64,000 nt of DNA from an uncultured Clostridia bacterium (GTDB lineage: Bacteria > Bacillota > Clostridia > UMGS1810): NCBI GenBank assembly GCA_934463165.1, contig CAKSJG010000012.1, positions 9,000-72,999 on the forward strand. The letters run 5' to 3'. How positions within the stretch are numbered: position 1 is the first letter of the stretch; every line of letters starts with the position of its first letter. Below are positions 53,860 through 63,794 of this stretch, piece after piece. Below the pieces are notes generated by a model. It was not told where the DNA came from. It saw only the letters and a program-made list of their open reading frames with translations, and ran no database searches. Position numbers and translations under genes: made by a program.

Positions 53860-55589
53860 TATACAGCCGCCTCCTTTCCGCTCATCTGCGAATCGTAAAT
53901 TTCCTTGTATTCGGTATTTGTCTTCATAAGCTCATCGTGCGTTCCCATGCCTGATATTCTGCCGTTATTCATGACAATAATTTTATCCGCCTCGCATACC
54001 GAGGAAATACGCTGTGCTATTATAATCTTGACAGAGTCGGAAAGTTCACTGCGAAATGCTTCGCGTATCTTTTTCTCAGTCGCTGTGTCAACAGCGCTTG
54101 TGGAATCGTCGAGGATAAGTATTTTGGTTTTTTTCAAAAGAGCACGCGCAATACACAGTCTCTGCTTCTGACCGCCCGAAAGATTTGAACCGCCCTGTTC
54201 AAGGTGCGTTTCATAGCCGTCCTTAAAGCTTTGAACAAATTCGTCCGCCCGGGCATATCCGCTCATTTCTTTTATCTGACCGTCCGACGCTGTCTCATCT
54301 CCCCAAAGCAGGTTGTCGCGTATGCTTCCCGAAAACAAAACGTTCTTCTGCAGCACCATGCCTATTCCGCCGCGCAGATTTTTAAGAGTATAATCACGCA
54401 CGTCGGTGCCGTCTATGCTGACAGAGCCCGAATCCGCATCGTAAAGGCGGGCAATCAAAGATACGAGAGTTGTTTTTCCGCATCCTGTCGAGCCGATAAT
54501 TCCTACGGTTTCGCCGGGATTTATCGTAAACGAAATATCGTCCAGAACTTTTTCCTTTGAATTTTTATAGTACCTGAAATTCACATTGTCAAACACTATT
54601 TTACCTTCGGTTATCTTTTTATCGGGGCATTTCGCCTCTTTATCGGATATATCCGAAACGGTATTCAAAACCTCTTTTATACGCCTTGCAGACGCAAGAG
54701 CACGCGAGCTTTGCAAAAACATCATAACAACCATCATAAGTGAAAAAAGAATCTGCGTTATGTATGTGACAAAAGCCGTAAGATCGCCGACTTCCATGGA
54801 TGACGAAATTACAAGCCTTCCGCCGAACCACAAAACGGCAATTGTCGTAAGATTCATAAAAAGCATCATCATCGGCATCATGGTTATCATAACACGCATT
54901 GCCGATAAGGTTGCGTCTTTCAGATCGGTATTTGACTTTTTAAAGCGTTCGCGTTCATAATCTTCACGTACAAACGATTTTATAACACGTACGTTTGTGA
55001 CGTTTTCTCTTACGCGTGAGTTGAGCGCGTCTATCTTTGTCTGCATTTTGGAAAAACGCGGAAATCCGCGGGATATTACGGCAAGCATAGACCCTAAAAC
55101 CACAGGCAATGCAACCGCAAGCACCAAAGAAAGCGACGCATTCAGCGATATCGCCATTATGAGCGCTCCGATAAGCATGCCGGGAGCACGCAAAAACATC
55201 CTCAGTATCATATTCACAAGATTCTGCACCTGCTGAACATCGTTTGTGAGCCTTGTGACAAGCGAACCGGTTGAAAAATTATCTATGTTTGAAAAAGAAA
55301 ATTCCTGCACCTTTTTAAACAGATCGGCACGAATATCGGACGCAAAATACACAGAGCCCTTTGCACCGAAATACGCTCCTCCTACCCCTCCGGACATCAT
55401 CAGAAGAGCCGTTACAACCATGGCGGCGCACACGCCGATTATGTAGCCCGTATTTTTATCGGCTATGCCGACATTTATTATCTGCGACAAAAACTTCGGC
55501 ATTAAAACCTCACCGATAACTTCAACAATCATAAAAAGAGGGCCGAGAATAAAATATTTTTTATACGGTTTTATATATTTAAGCCACAT
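53859..55589 (-). CDS. ABC exporter half-transporter, degenerate ATPase site (576 aa)
   Basis: Six transmembrane segments followed by an ATPase domain: Walker A GSTGCGKTT, signature LSGGQKQR and Walker B ILILDDSTS, where aspartate replaces the catalytic glutamate. That asymmetry is the mark of heterodimeric exporters such as LmrCD and BmrCD, in which one site hydrolyses ATP slowly. The gene starts inside the end of the marR gene (19-base overlap). Confidence 0.9.
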   Translation of the reverse strand: MWLKYIKPYKKYFILGPLFMIVEVIGEVLMPKFLSQIINVGIADKNTGYIIGVCAAMVVTALLMMSGGVGGAYFGAKGSVYFASDIRADLFKKVQEFSFSNIDNFSTGSLVTRLTNDVQQVQNLVNMILRMFLRAPGMLIGALIMAISLNASLSLVLAVALPVVLGSMLAVISRGFPRFSKMQTKIDALNSRVRENVTNVRVIKSFVREDYERERFKKSNTDLKDATLSAMRVMITMMPMMMLFMNLTTIAVLWFGGRLVISSSMEVGDLTAFVTYITQILFSLMMVVMMFLQSSRALASARRIKEVLNTVSDISDKEAKCPDKKITEGKIVFDNVNFRYYKNSKEKVLDDISFTINPGETVGIIGSTGCGKTTLVSLIARLYDADSGSVSIDGTDVRDYTLKNLRGGIGMVLQKNVLFSGSIRDNLLWGDETASDGQIKEMSGYARADEFVQSFKDGYETHLEQGGSNLSGGQKQRLCIARALLKKTKILILDDSTSAVDTATEKKIREAFRSELSDSVKIIIAQRISSVCEADKIIVMNNGRISGMGTHDELMKTNTEYKEIYDSQMSGKEAAV

Positions 55590-56038
55590 TTTTCTTGTTC
55601 ATTCCTCCTGCAAAGTAAATTTTGCTCCATTATACACAATATTCTGTAAAGTTCATCCGTATCCCTGTCGGATAATCCGCGCAACATATCTTTATCAATC
55701 TTTGCGAAATATTCGCGTGATTTATTAAGAGTTTCTTTGCCTTTTTCGGTAATTTCGATTCTCTTAACCCTGTAGTCGGATTCATCCTCACTTTTTTTAA
55801 TAAGCCCGTCGGATTGGAGCTTTTTCAGCATCACCGCAACCGCAGCAGTGCTTATCTTAAGCTTTTCGGCAATTTTCTTCTGAGACTCCGCATTGTTCTC
55901 TTTCTCAAGCATCATCAGCACGAAATGCTGACCTCTGTGAATCTGAAGCTTGCTTATGTTTTTTTCACACTCGGATTTGTGAAGTCTGCCGACTCTTGCA
56001 AACAGCCTGCCAACCTTCATATACACATCCTCATTCAT
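55571..56038 (-). CDS. MarR-family repressor of the ABC exporter
   Basis: A 155-residue winged-helix protein from the ATG preceded by GGGAG. The recognition region is KIAEKLKISTAAVAVMLKKL at about 69-88, and the wing has DESDYRVKRIEITEKG. It is first in the operon with two ABC half-transporters. A 20-base perfect palindrome over its own -10 box is the likely operator, so a ligand, perhaps the exported compound, would relieve repression. Confidence 0.92.
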   Translation of the reverse strand: MNEDVYMKVGRLFARVGRLHKSECEKNISKLQIHRGQHFVLMMLEKENNAESQKKIAEKLKISTAAVAVMLKKLQSDGLIKKSEDESDYRVKRIEITEKGKETLNKSREYFAKIDKDMLRGLSDRDTDELYRILCIMEQNLLCRRNEQEKCGLNI

Positions 56039-56092
56039 TTTGTCATCTCCCGTCATATATTTATTGTTAACTCGTTTATAATTAACTCATTG

Positions 56093-56136
56093 ATAATTAA
56101 CATGTTAATTATATCATCAAAATACATCTATGTCAA
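56093..56136 (-). promoter_or_regulatory. marR-ABC operon promoter with palindromic operator
   Basis: Minus strand TTGACA (56131-56136), 17 bases, TATAAT (56108-56113). The perfect palindrome ATAATTAACATGTTAATTAT (56093-56112) covers the -10 box and start site. A related half-site ATAATTAACTC lies just downstream. Confidence 0.8.
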
Positions 56137-56187
56137 CAATAAAAATCAACAAAAATTACACCGTCAAAAAGTCGTATCTCTGCTCAA

Positions 56188-57348
56188 TTATATTTCCATA
56201 TTTTGAAGCCGCGTAATTGTTTCAATTTGCGCTTCGGCATCTCCGCGGCGACCGCCGTACAAAATATTGAGTGAGTTTTTTATAAGCTCGTTGTGCGCCT
56301 CGCAGGAAAAAATATTTTTAATATGAACAACAGCCTCTGCTCCGCCTTTTTCCGTTTCATCGGAATAATTAACGCTTTTTATATAGACGTCCAATCCCGA
56401 AATGACACACCAGCCGTCAAACAGGCTTTTCAATCTGTTTTCATCGGCAATGGGAGCATTCAGCACCGACATATACTTAAGAAAATCTTCTTTTTCCGCA
56501 TTTTTAAGCATTGTGTGAGAATTCATATCAAAATGATACGGCAAAATATCAAATGATATATCCTCTTGCGTAATATTTAGCATTGTCATGTATCCGTAAT
56601 TCCACGAAGGCAGAACCGCCGCTTCCGGCGGCTTCGGAAAGAAAAAGTTACCCATGCTGTATATAATCGGACAACCGCGGTATGTTTCGAAGCCCTGCGG
56701 ACAATGAGTATGCATGGCAATCACTGCTTTTGCACCCATATCAATAAAATGACGGTAAAGCTCAACCTTTCCCGGTGAAGGAAACGGGTTGCGCTCATTT
56801 CCGCCGTGAAAATAAATCACGGGAATCATCCCCTGTTCGCGGGATGAAGAAATATTTTTTGTCACCTTGGCAAGACTGTAACCTGCCGCCCCGGGAGAAT
56901 TTTCAGCAGCAATTCCGAATTCATTTTCGCATACGGCTGTTACCGAGACCTTTATGCCGTCTTTTTCAAAAATTGTCGGTTTATACGCTTCTTCGATATT
57001 TTCGCCTGCGCCGAACACCCGGTACTGTCTTTCCTTTAACAGCTTAACAGTATGCCTGATTGCACCTGCGCCGTAATCACCGCAATGATTGTTTGCCATT
57101 CCAACCGCTGTGGGATTTAACACATCGATATATGAAATAAATTCATCACTGCTGATCAAATTCGGGCCGCTTTTGACAATAGGCTCAAAACATGATTCTT
57201 CGCCGAAAATATTTTCGAGATTCACAACGGAAAAATCCGCCGCCAAAAAAATCTTGCGGGTTTCCCCCATTGTTTGCATGACCGCGTCATTACCGGGAAA
57301 TTTTAAAAAATAATTAAATGACATATCAGACGCAAATAAAATATTCAT
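56188..57348 (-). CDS. CapA-family metallophosphatase-like protein
   Basis: A 386-residue protein of the CapA/PgsA family, named for capsule poly-gamma-glutamate synthesis, with a calcineurin-like fold. Visible motifs are NLENIFG at about 44, NNHCGDYG at about 86, a FHGG block at about 180 and AMHTHCPQGFETY followed by IYSMGNFFF at about 215-240. The start with GAGGAG ahead of MNILFASDMSF was chosen. There is no signal peptide or membrane anchor, unlike true capsule CapA, so it may be a soluble relative. Its role is unknown. Confidence 0.8.
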   Translation of the reverse strand: MNILFASDMSFNYFLKFPGNDAVMQTMGETRKIFLAADFSVVNLENIFGEESCFEPIVKSGPNLISSDEFISYIDVLNPTAVGMANNHCGDYGAGAIRHTVKLLKERQYRVFGAGENIEEAYKPTIFEKDGIKVSVTAVCENEFGIAAENSPGAAGYSLAKVTKNISSSREQGMIPVIYFHGGNERNPFPSPGKVELYRHFIDMGAKAVIAMHTHCPQGFETYRGCPIIYSMGNFFFPKPPEAAVLPSWNYGYMTMLNITQEDISFDILPYHFDMNSHTMLKNAEKEDFLKYMSVLNAPIADENRLKSLFDGWCVISGLDVYIKSVNYSDETEKGGAEAVVHIKNIFSCEAHNELIKNSLNILYGGRRGDAEAQIETITRLQNMEI

Positions 57349-57370
57349 AAAATATTCTCCTCTGCATAAC

Positions 57371-58144
57371 TCAATTGTCTTCCGAGCCGTCGGATGCGAT
57401 AATTTGTGCATTTTTTATCTCGCTGCGATATTTATCAATAGTATCGACATCATCATATGTAAGCTTTGATTCGTCTATTATGTTAATGCATTTCTGCGCG
57501 TTATCGTAATCTTCATCCTTCATGAATGCCTTTATCTCGCCGAAAGTCTTATATGCGCGCTCACCTTCATCAATGTCATCTTCAAGCGATTCAACATCCC
57601 CGGCAACATCATAATCATGATATTCCGACGGAATTTTATTAAAAAATCTTCTCGCTTCGGAATAATCCTTCTTGTCTGCAAAATCAAATGCTTTATTGTA
57701 ATTATATAATATTTTATATACAGTTACTGCTTCATCGTTTGAAGCATCGTCATATGCAATCTGCTTATATAAGGCTTCCGCAGATTCATAATCACCCATC
57801 TGCATGCTTTTGTGCGCCCTTTCGGTAAGCTTTTTTATATTTTCCTTTTCGATTTCTTCCGCACTGCTGACAGCCGCTTTCTCGGGCTTTTTGCTTCCGC
57901 CGATTATGCCCGATGCAAAAAGCGATACGATAACTATTATCCCGACCGCAACCGGGCAGATTATTGCCAGAGCAATTTTCAGCTTTTTGCGCGTATCACT
58001 GCCGGAGTGAATATAGCTGTAATCGTATTCGTTATTTTGCACGGAGCCGGAATAATTTACTTCTCCGTTCTCTTTCTCAAGACGCATACCGCAAATCGGA
58101 CACCAATTACCTTCAAATCTTCTACCGCATTTCGGACATATCAT
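57371..58144 (-). CDS. Zinc-ribbon membrane protein with TPR-like region (257 aa)
   Basis: An N-terminal zinc ribbon (cysteines 3, 6, 15 and 18, CPKCGRRFEGNWCPICG) is followed by a low-complexity linker and one transmembrane helix (IALAIICPVAVGIIVIVSLF, at about 56-75). The extracellular helical part looks like tetratricopeptide repeats (MGDYESAEALYKQIAYDDAS, DKKDYSEARRFFNKI, DEDYDNAQKCINII). It shares the zinc-ribbon layout with the WG-repeat protein upstream. The function is unknown. Confidence 0.7.
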   Translation of the reverse strand: MICPKCGRRFEGNWCPICGMRLEKENGEVNYSGSVQNNEYDYSYIHSGSDTRKKLKIALAIICPVAVGIIVIVSLFASGIIGGSKKPEKAAVSSAEEIEKENIKKLTERAHKSMQMGDYESAEALYKQIAYDDASNDEAVTVYKILYNYNKAFDFADKKDYSEARRFFNKIPSEYHDYDVAGDVESLEDDIDEGERAYKTFGEIKAFMKDEDYDNAQKCINIIDESKLTYDDVDTIDKYRSEIKNAQIIASDGSEDN

Positions 58145-58208
58145 AACATTAATCCGCCCCGATAAGCTTAAGAGTTACCGGGCTTTTTCCTTTCCGTTTT
58201 TTTAGAGC

Positions 58209-59564
58209 TTATTTGGCAAAATCGCCGAGCATAACAGATTGAATCTTTAAGCTGTCGGCAAAAACATTTTTCCCGTCTGTATCTATAATCATGTATCCGC
58301 CGTCAGCGTCTGCCACGCATGCATACCCGTCTGAATAAAACTGCGTTGCAAATGAATATTTGGCATCTATAACCGTTTCGCCCTTTTCATTTATATAACC
58401 CCACGATTCTCCCGACTTAACCGGCGCCAGACCACACGAGAAATTACCGGCATCATTGTATTCCGGGCTTATTACAAACTTATCTTTCATATCGATAAAT
58501 CCGTATTTCCCGTCTCCGCGCCTTGCAAAAGTAAGGTTTTCTCCGTTAAAATCACCCAGATCCCTGTAGCGCGGATTGATAACAAAGTTTCCGCTTTTAT
58601 CTATAATGCCGTATTTGCCGCCGACGCATATTTTCGCATATCCGTTTGCATCAAATTCAAAGGGCTTGTCAAACTGCGCGGGTATAACCATATTGCCCTC
58701 GGAATCCACGGCACCGTAATCACCGCAACTTTTTACGCAGCCGAAGCCGTTTTTGAATTCGCATGCATAATCAAAGGTCAGCTCTCCGAGGCTGTTGCCG
58801 TCCGCATCAATATACATATATTTACCGTCTGACGATACCGCCGCAAATCCGTCGGATGAAAAATCGCCTGCCGTATCATACTGCGGCGCAATGACATATT
58901 CGCCGTCTTCGCCTATATATCCGTAGCTTCCACTTACCGACACGGCCGCGATATTGTTTTCGGCAAATACAGACGCGGTTGTAAATTTGGGGTCTGTCAC
59001 AAACGTTCCGTATTCATTTATATATCCCCACAAATCGCCCTGTTTTGCCGGTATGAGACCGTTTGCGGACGCTTTGCCGACAGCATCAAAATCAGGCATG
59101 GTTGCCGCCGTTCCGTCTTTGTTTATCATTGCAAATTTACCTCTTATATCCGCAAATGAAAAATCGCCGTAAAAATTTGTAACAAGAGTAAATTTGGGCT
59201 CGATTTTATACGATGCTTTTCCATCGGATGAAAGATAACCCCAAAGGCCGTCACTCTTTACGGCAAGCATTCCCGAAGAAAATAAGGTTTTTTCCGTCTT
59301 AACTGATTTTGAATCGTCGGATTTAAAAAGAGAAATCACAAATCTTACCGCAAATATCAAAACAAGCAAAGAAACAGCCAAAACAAAAACCCGTTTAAAG
59401 TTTATGCGCAGCTTCCTTTTTTTGCCATAAAGCTTTCTGCTGTTTTTTATACGCGAAGGTGTACTTTCAGACTTATTTTGAGCATAAAACTCCTTGGAAT
59501 TATCTTCACCGCAAAAAGAGCATATCGGCGAATCAAGCTCCTTTTTACACACTTTACATACCAT
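58209..59564 (-). CDS. Zinc-ribbon membrane protein with WG repeats (451 aa)
   Basis: The start with GGAGG ahead of MVCKVCKKELDSPICSFCGE was chosen; it gives a zinc ribbon with cysteines 3, 6, 15 and 18. A basic segment (KLYGKKRKLR) and one transmembrane helix (RVFVLAVSLLVLIFAVRFVI) follow. The remaining 360 residues are about eight WG beta-propeller-like repeats, for example DGLWGYLSSDGKASYKIEPK, GDLWGYINEYGTFVTDPKFT and ESWGYINEKGETVIDAKYSF. The domain is probably outside the cell and may bind peptidoglycan or a partner. Confidence 0.8.
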   Translation of the reverse strand: MVCKVCKKELDSPICSFCGEDNSKEFYAQNKSESTPSRIKNSRKLYGKKRKLRINFKRVFVLAVSLLVLIFAVRFVISLFKSDDSKSVKTEKTLFSSGMLAVKSDGLWGYLSSDGKASYKIEPKFTLVTNFYGDFSFADIRGKFAMINKDGTAATMPDFDAVGKASANGLIPAKQGDLWGYINEYGTFVTDPKFTTASVFAENNIAAVSVSGSYGYIGEDGEYVIAPQYDTAGDFSSDGFAAVSSDGKYMYIDADGNSLGELTFDYACEFKNGFGCVKSCGDYGAVDSEGNMVIPAQFDKPFEFDANGYAKICVGGKYGIIDKSGNFVINPRYRDLGDFNGENLTFARRGDGKYGFIDMKDKFVISPEYNDAGNFSCGLAPVKSGESWGYINEKGETVIDAKYSFATQFYSDGYACVADADGGYMIIDTDGKNVFADSLKIQSVMLGDFAK

Positions 59565-59869
59565 TTGCAATTCCTCCGAATCAAAGTAAAAGCCGATATC
59601 ATGCAATCATACCGAACCGACAATATTATATATAAAATTTTACAACATTTATGTCAAAATGTCAACATACCTTTTTGCCCCATTTCGTCGTTTTTTTTAT
59701 CAATTATGTTACACAACGGTTAAATTTTCTATACTTTCGGGCATTTCGTTTTTTGTCGGAATCACACTGCAAAAATTTTTTATTTATTATAAAATAAAAT
59801 CAGACGAAATGACGGGCATGTATTTGCCCGGGGGCATTGCATTTTGTCAAAACGGAAAGGAGAAAGAAC

Positions 59870-61645
59870 ATGACGGAATTTGATGAATCAAATGTTCAAA
59901 ACATCACACCTGTTGAAAATTTTCATAAAATATCATCCGAGGACGTGCTGAAAGCAACGCAGATCCTTAATAAATACAAAGACGGAAAAATCAACCTTGA
60001 AAAAAGGATTGTTGAAAATGAGCAATGGTGGAAAATGCAGCATTGGAGTCTTATCGGAAGCGAAAACAGTTCCGATCCGCAGCCGACATCGGCATGGCTT
60101 TTTAACAGCATCGCCAACAAGCATGCCGATGCAATGGATAACATTCCCGTGCCGACGGTGCTTGCAAGAGAAGAAAGCGACAGCGCAAGCGCAAAAATTC
60201 TTTCGTATGTTTTGCCGGTAATATTTGAAAACAACGAATTTGAGCAAACATACTCCGACGCATGGTGGTATAAGCTGAAAACGGGAACGGGATGTTACGG
60301 TGTATTCTGGAACAACAACCTCGAAGACGGTCTCGGAGACGTGGATATCCGCAGGCTTGATATATTAAACTTATTCTGGGAAAGCGGAATACGTGACATT
60401 CAGGAAAGCAGAAATCTTTTTACCGTTGAGCTTGAGGATAATGACATATTAACCGAAAAATATCCGATTTTAGATGGAAAGCTGACAAATGCGTCGGTGG
60501 ATATCGCAAAATATATTTATGACGATACCGTTGATACGGATAACAAAAGCGCAGTTATAGATTGGTATTACAAAAAAAGTGTTAACGGACATGAAATCGT
60601 TCACTACTGCAAATACGTTAACGACTGCGTTCTTTACGCATCTGAAAACGATCCCGAGCTTTTTGAAAGAGGATTTTACGATCACGGAAAATACCCGATT
60701 ATATTTGACGTATTGTTTGCGGATGAGGGAACGCCGTGCGGATTCGGTTATATCGATATCATGAAAGATGTTCAGATGTATATCGACAAGCTGAATCAAA
60801 TAATTATAAAAAATGCTCTGCAATCGGGAAGAAGACGGTTTTTCATTTCGGATAATGCCGGGATAAACGAAGAAGAGTTTGCGGATTGGTCAAAGGAATT
60901 TGTCCATACGTCGGGGAGTCTTGACGAAAGAAACATAAAAGAGATAAACGTCTCGCAGCTTGACGGAAGCATACTTAATCTGCTGACGCAGAAAATCGAT
61001 GAACTTAAAGAAACCTCCGGAAGCCGCGATGTTTCACAGGGAGGAACCGTGCGCGGAGTTACCGCGGCAAGCGCCATTGCGGCACTGCAGGAAGCCGGAA
61101 GCAAGCTCTCGCGCGATATGATAAAAACAACGTACAGAGCATTCAGAAAAATCAGTTACCTTGTAATCGAGCTTATCAGACAGTTTTATGACGAACCGAG
61201 ATGCTTTCGGATAAGCTCTCCGGAAAGTGAAATGAAATTTATCGACTTTTCAAATACGGAGCTTTATTCCGGACAAGGCGATCTGATAAAACGCCCCGTG
61301 TTTGATATTGTTGTGACGAGCGAAAAAGAAAATCCGTTTTCAACCTCGGCGCAGAACGAGCTTGCAAAAGAGCTCTTTAACATAGGGCTGTTTAATCCGC
61401 AAAACAGCAATGAGGCGCTTCTTTGTCTTGAAATGATGAGCTTTGACGGAAAGGAAAAAATCATGAATAAAATAAGACAGAACGCCGATGAAAACAGAGT
61501 CTTTTCAAATGAAGCGGCATATGATAACGAAGAATACAACATAAACCGCGACTCATCGGACGACAACTATGCCGTAAAAGGCTACAGGAAAAAGCTGCCC
61601 GGAAAATTTACGCTGCAGGAAGCCAAAAGGAGCGTTAAAAAATGA
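59870..61645 (+). CDS. Phage portal protein
   Basis: A 591-residue protein from the ATG preceded by AAAGGAG. The sequence fits a P22-like portal: an N-terminal NEQWWKMQHWSLIGSE block, YKLKTGTGCYGVFWN and MKDVQMYIDKLNQII. It has the QGGTVRGVTAASAIAALQEA loop region, a long helix, and a basic C-terminus. The portal forms the dodecameric ring through which DNA enters the head. It is the first phage gene in the window; the terminase that usually precedes a portal is absent, since the WG-repeat gene lies immediately upstream on the other strand. Confidence 0.75.
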   Translation: MTEFDESNVQNITPVENFHKISSEDVLKATQILNKYKDGKINLEKRIVENEQWWKMQHWSLIGSENSSDPQPTSAWLFNSIANKHADAMDNIPVPTVLAREESDSASAKILSYVLPVIFENNEFEQTYSDAWWYKLKTGTGCYGVFWNNNLEDGLGDVDIRRLDILNLFWESGIRDIQESRNLFTVELEDNDILTEKYPILDGKLTNASVDIAKYIYDDTVDTDNKSAVIDWYYKKSVNGHEIVHYCKYVNDCVLYASENDPELFERGFYDHGKYPIIFDVLFADEGTPCGFGYIDIMKDVQMYIDKLNQIIIKNALQSGRRRFFISDNAGINEEEFADWSKEFVHTSGSLDERNIKEINVSQLDGSILNLLTQKIDELKETSGSRDVSQGGTVRGVTAASAIAALQEAGSKLSRDMIKTTYRAFRKISYLVIELIRQFYDEPRCFRISSPESEMKFIDFSNTELYSGQGDLIKRPVFDIVVTSEKENPFSTSAQNELAKELFNIGLFNPQNSNEALLCLEMMSFDGKEKIMNKIRQNADENRVFSNEAAYDNEEYNINRDSSDDNYAVKGYRKKLPGKFTLQEAKRSVKK

Positions 61646-61962
61646 CGGAAATTCATTTTAAACATGATACGGCGCAAACCGACGTACTCGTATTGGGGCA
61701 CTGCAATGCCGGCAGAGTAAACGGGAATGACTTGTGCTGCTGCGCGGTTTCAACTCTTGTATACACCCTTTTGGAGGCGCTTTCACGTCTGAACCTGAAA
61801 AGCTATAAAGGCAAATACGGAGGCGGATGGTGTCACATAGGATTTTCGGCAAAAAGCCCCGATATTAAACGCGCAAGCGAATGTATAAAGACCGTTTTTG
61901 CAGGTTTTGAACTTTTACAGCAAAACTATCCGTCAAGCATAAAAATATACTCTAAACCTTAA
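61642..61962 (+). CDS. Prp-like cysteine protease (phage-encoded)
   Basis: A 106-residue homologue of the ribosomal-processing protease Prp. The catalytic pair is recognisable: GHCNAG with histidine 20, and GNDLCCCAVSTL with cysteine 33 aligned to the Prp nucleophile by its distance from the aspartate. The end pattern GGGWCHIGFSAK and LLQQNYPSSIKIYSK matches Prp. There are three adjacent cysteines where one is normal. Prp cleaves the N-terminal extension of ribosomal protein L27 and, in staphylococcal phages, head proteins. Here it overlaps the portal gene by ATGA, so processing of a phage structural protein is likely. Confidence 0.75.
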   Translation: MTEIHFKHDTAQTDVLVLGHCNAGRVNGNDLCCCAVSTLVYTLLEALSRLNLKSYKGKYGGGWCHIGFSAKSPDIKRASECIKTVFAGFELLQQNYPSSIKIYSKP

Positions 61963-61973
61963 GGAGGAAAGAA

Positions 61974-63794
61974 ATGAACAACGAAAACTCAGCGGATTTT
62001 ATTATTGATGTAAAATGCGGAATAGATACCTCTTCACCGCAAATATCTCAATACAGTTCCAATTTCGGCTCGGTAAAATTTTTGCTCGACAAAAATCTGT
62101 CGGATTATACGGTAATGATTGTATCGGAAATTGACGGAGAGACAAAAATAACCGAAACCGACGGCACAAATCTCATAAAAAGCAGCGATGAAAAAAGCGG
62201 CAATACAATTCTTGTCTGGAATATAGGAAGAGAAATTACGGCTCAAAGCGGAGCGGTTATTTATCAGATAGCCGCATACAAGTTATCCGATAACGAGATA
62301 ACAAGCCGATGGTATTCAAAGGAAGGCAGACTTTTTGTATCACAAAGCATAAACACTTCAGATTTAAGCACGGCTCTTGTAGGCTCAAATCCCGATATAC
62401 TTACACGAATTCTTTTGAAGATTTCGGCGCTTGATGAAAGCGTTAAAAACAAGGTTGACAAATCCGACGGCATGGGGCTGTCGGAAAACAGCTTTACAAA
62501 TGCCGAAAAACAAAAGCTTGCGGGAATTGAAACCGGTGCGGACGTTAATATGATTGAAACGGTAAAGGTTAACGGAAACACGCTTACACCCGACGGAGAA
62601 AAGAACGTAAATATCGACCTTACCGATTATGCCTTGAAATCCTTTTTGGAAAACAGCCTGGCGGAGAAGGTCGATAAAGAAAACGGGAAAAGCTTATCGG
62701 AAAACAGTTTTACGGATTCGGAAAAATTAAAGCTTGCCGAAATAGAGGCAAACGCAAATGTAAATACATTGGAAAAAATTAAAATAAACGGCAGCGAAAT
62801 AGAACCCGATGCGGAAAAAACAATAAATATCGATATATCGGATTATGCAAAAAAAGATTATGTGGAAAATAAGCTCGATTCTTACGAAACAACAAATGAC
62901 ATAAGCACAAAGCTTGCCGGCTACACACTTAAAGAAGACTTTGAAAGCAGCATTGCAAAAAAGGTCGATAAAGTTGACGGAAAGGATTTAAGCACCAATG
63001 ATTTTACCGACAGCGACAAAGCAAAGCTTGACGGAATTGAAACGGTTGCACAGGCAAATGTTATAGAAGCGGTAAGGCTTGACGGACAGTATCTTCCGAC
63101 AACCGACAAAGAAGTAAGTCTGACGCGTTCAATTAAACCCGTAAACATTATTGCTGCCGAAGGCGGATTTTCGTATTTTAACAATATTACGGACGGCGCA
63201 TACAAATATAGCTGCGAAGATGACATAAGCACCGATGATGAAGTTGCGTTTTCAACTACAAGCGGATATTTGTTTGCAGGGTCGTACTCCGAGACATACG
63301 GCGGCTCATCCTGTTATCAGTTGGATATCAACGGTACAGAGTTGAGATACCGCGTGTCAACAAACGGCGGAGGATACTGGAGTCCGTGGACAATTCTGTC
63401 AAGCTCAATGCTGAACGAATGTGTCAAATCAAACGAATTGACCGCCAAAGTCCGCAATATCCGCCCCGCAACCGCAGCAGGCGTTCCGACAACGCTCTCA
63501 GTAAATACGATATACGACATCGGCACGCGGACAGCCGTAAGCCTTAAGCTGCCCAAAGGTCAGCTCGGAGATTTTATTCAGGTTGATTTTCTGACGGGTT
63601 CCGCTGCCGCTACGGTGACCGTTGACGCAACATCGTGCGCAATTTCAGATTTTGACCTTATCACCGAAGCAAACACGATCTACAGTCTGTATTTTGACTG
63701 GGGTATTTTGGGATATGACAGCACAAATTCAAAGTATATTTACGGCTGGAGATTCTCCGACAGTGAATACACTTACACGGGAGGAAACACATGA
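61974..63794 (+). CDS. Phage tail-fibre or baseplate protein with repeats
   Basis: A 606-residue protein after an AAGGAGG ribosome site. The N-terminal 140 residues resemble a baseplate attachment domain. The middle has three repeats of about 75-90 residues, each starting KVDK(S/E/V)xG and containing LSENSFTNAEKQKLAGIE, LSENSFTDSEKLKLAEIE or LSTNDFTDSDKAKLDGIE. The C-terminal third has the pyocin-knob-type block ITDGAYKYSCEDDI and ELRYRVSTNGGGYWSPWTIL. It probably contacts the host surface. It is on the same strand and closely spaced with the portal and protease genes. Confidence 0.75.
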   Translation: MNNENSADFIIDVKCGIDTSSPQISQYSSNFGSVKFLLDKNLSDYTVMIVSEIDGETKITETDGTNLIKSSDEKSGNTILVWNIGREITAQSGAVIYQIAAYKLSDNEITSRWYSKEGRLFVSQSINTSDLSTALVGSNPDILTRILLKISALDESVKNKVDKSDGMGLSENSFTNAEKQKLAGIETGADVNMIETVKVNGNTLTPDGEKNVNIDLTDYALKSFLENSLAEKVDKENGKSLSENSFTDSEKLKLAEIEANANVNTLEKIKINGSEIEPDAEKTINIDISDYAKKDYVENKLDSYETTNDISTKLAGYTLKEDFESSIAKKVDKVDGKDLSTNDFTDSDKAKLDGIETVAQANVIEAVRLDGQYLPTTDKEVSLTRSIKPVNIIAAEGGFSYFNNITDGAYKYSCEDDISTDDEVAFSTTSGYLFAGSYSETYGGSSCYQLDINGTELRYRVSTNGGGYWSPWTILSSSMLNECVKSNELTAKVRNIRPATAAGVPTTLSVNTIYDIGTRTAVSLKLPKGQLGDFIQVDFLTGSAAATVTVDATSCAISDFDLITEANTIYSLYFDWGILGYDSTNSKYIYGWRFSDSEYTYTGGNT

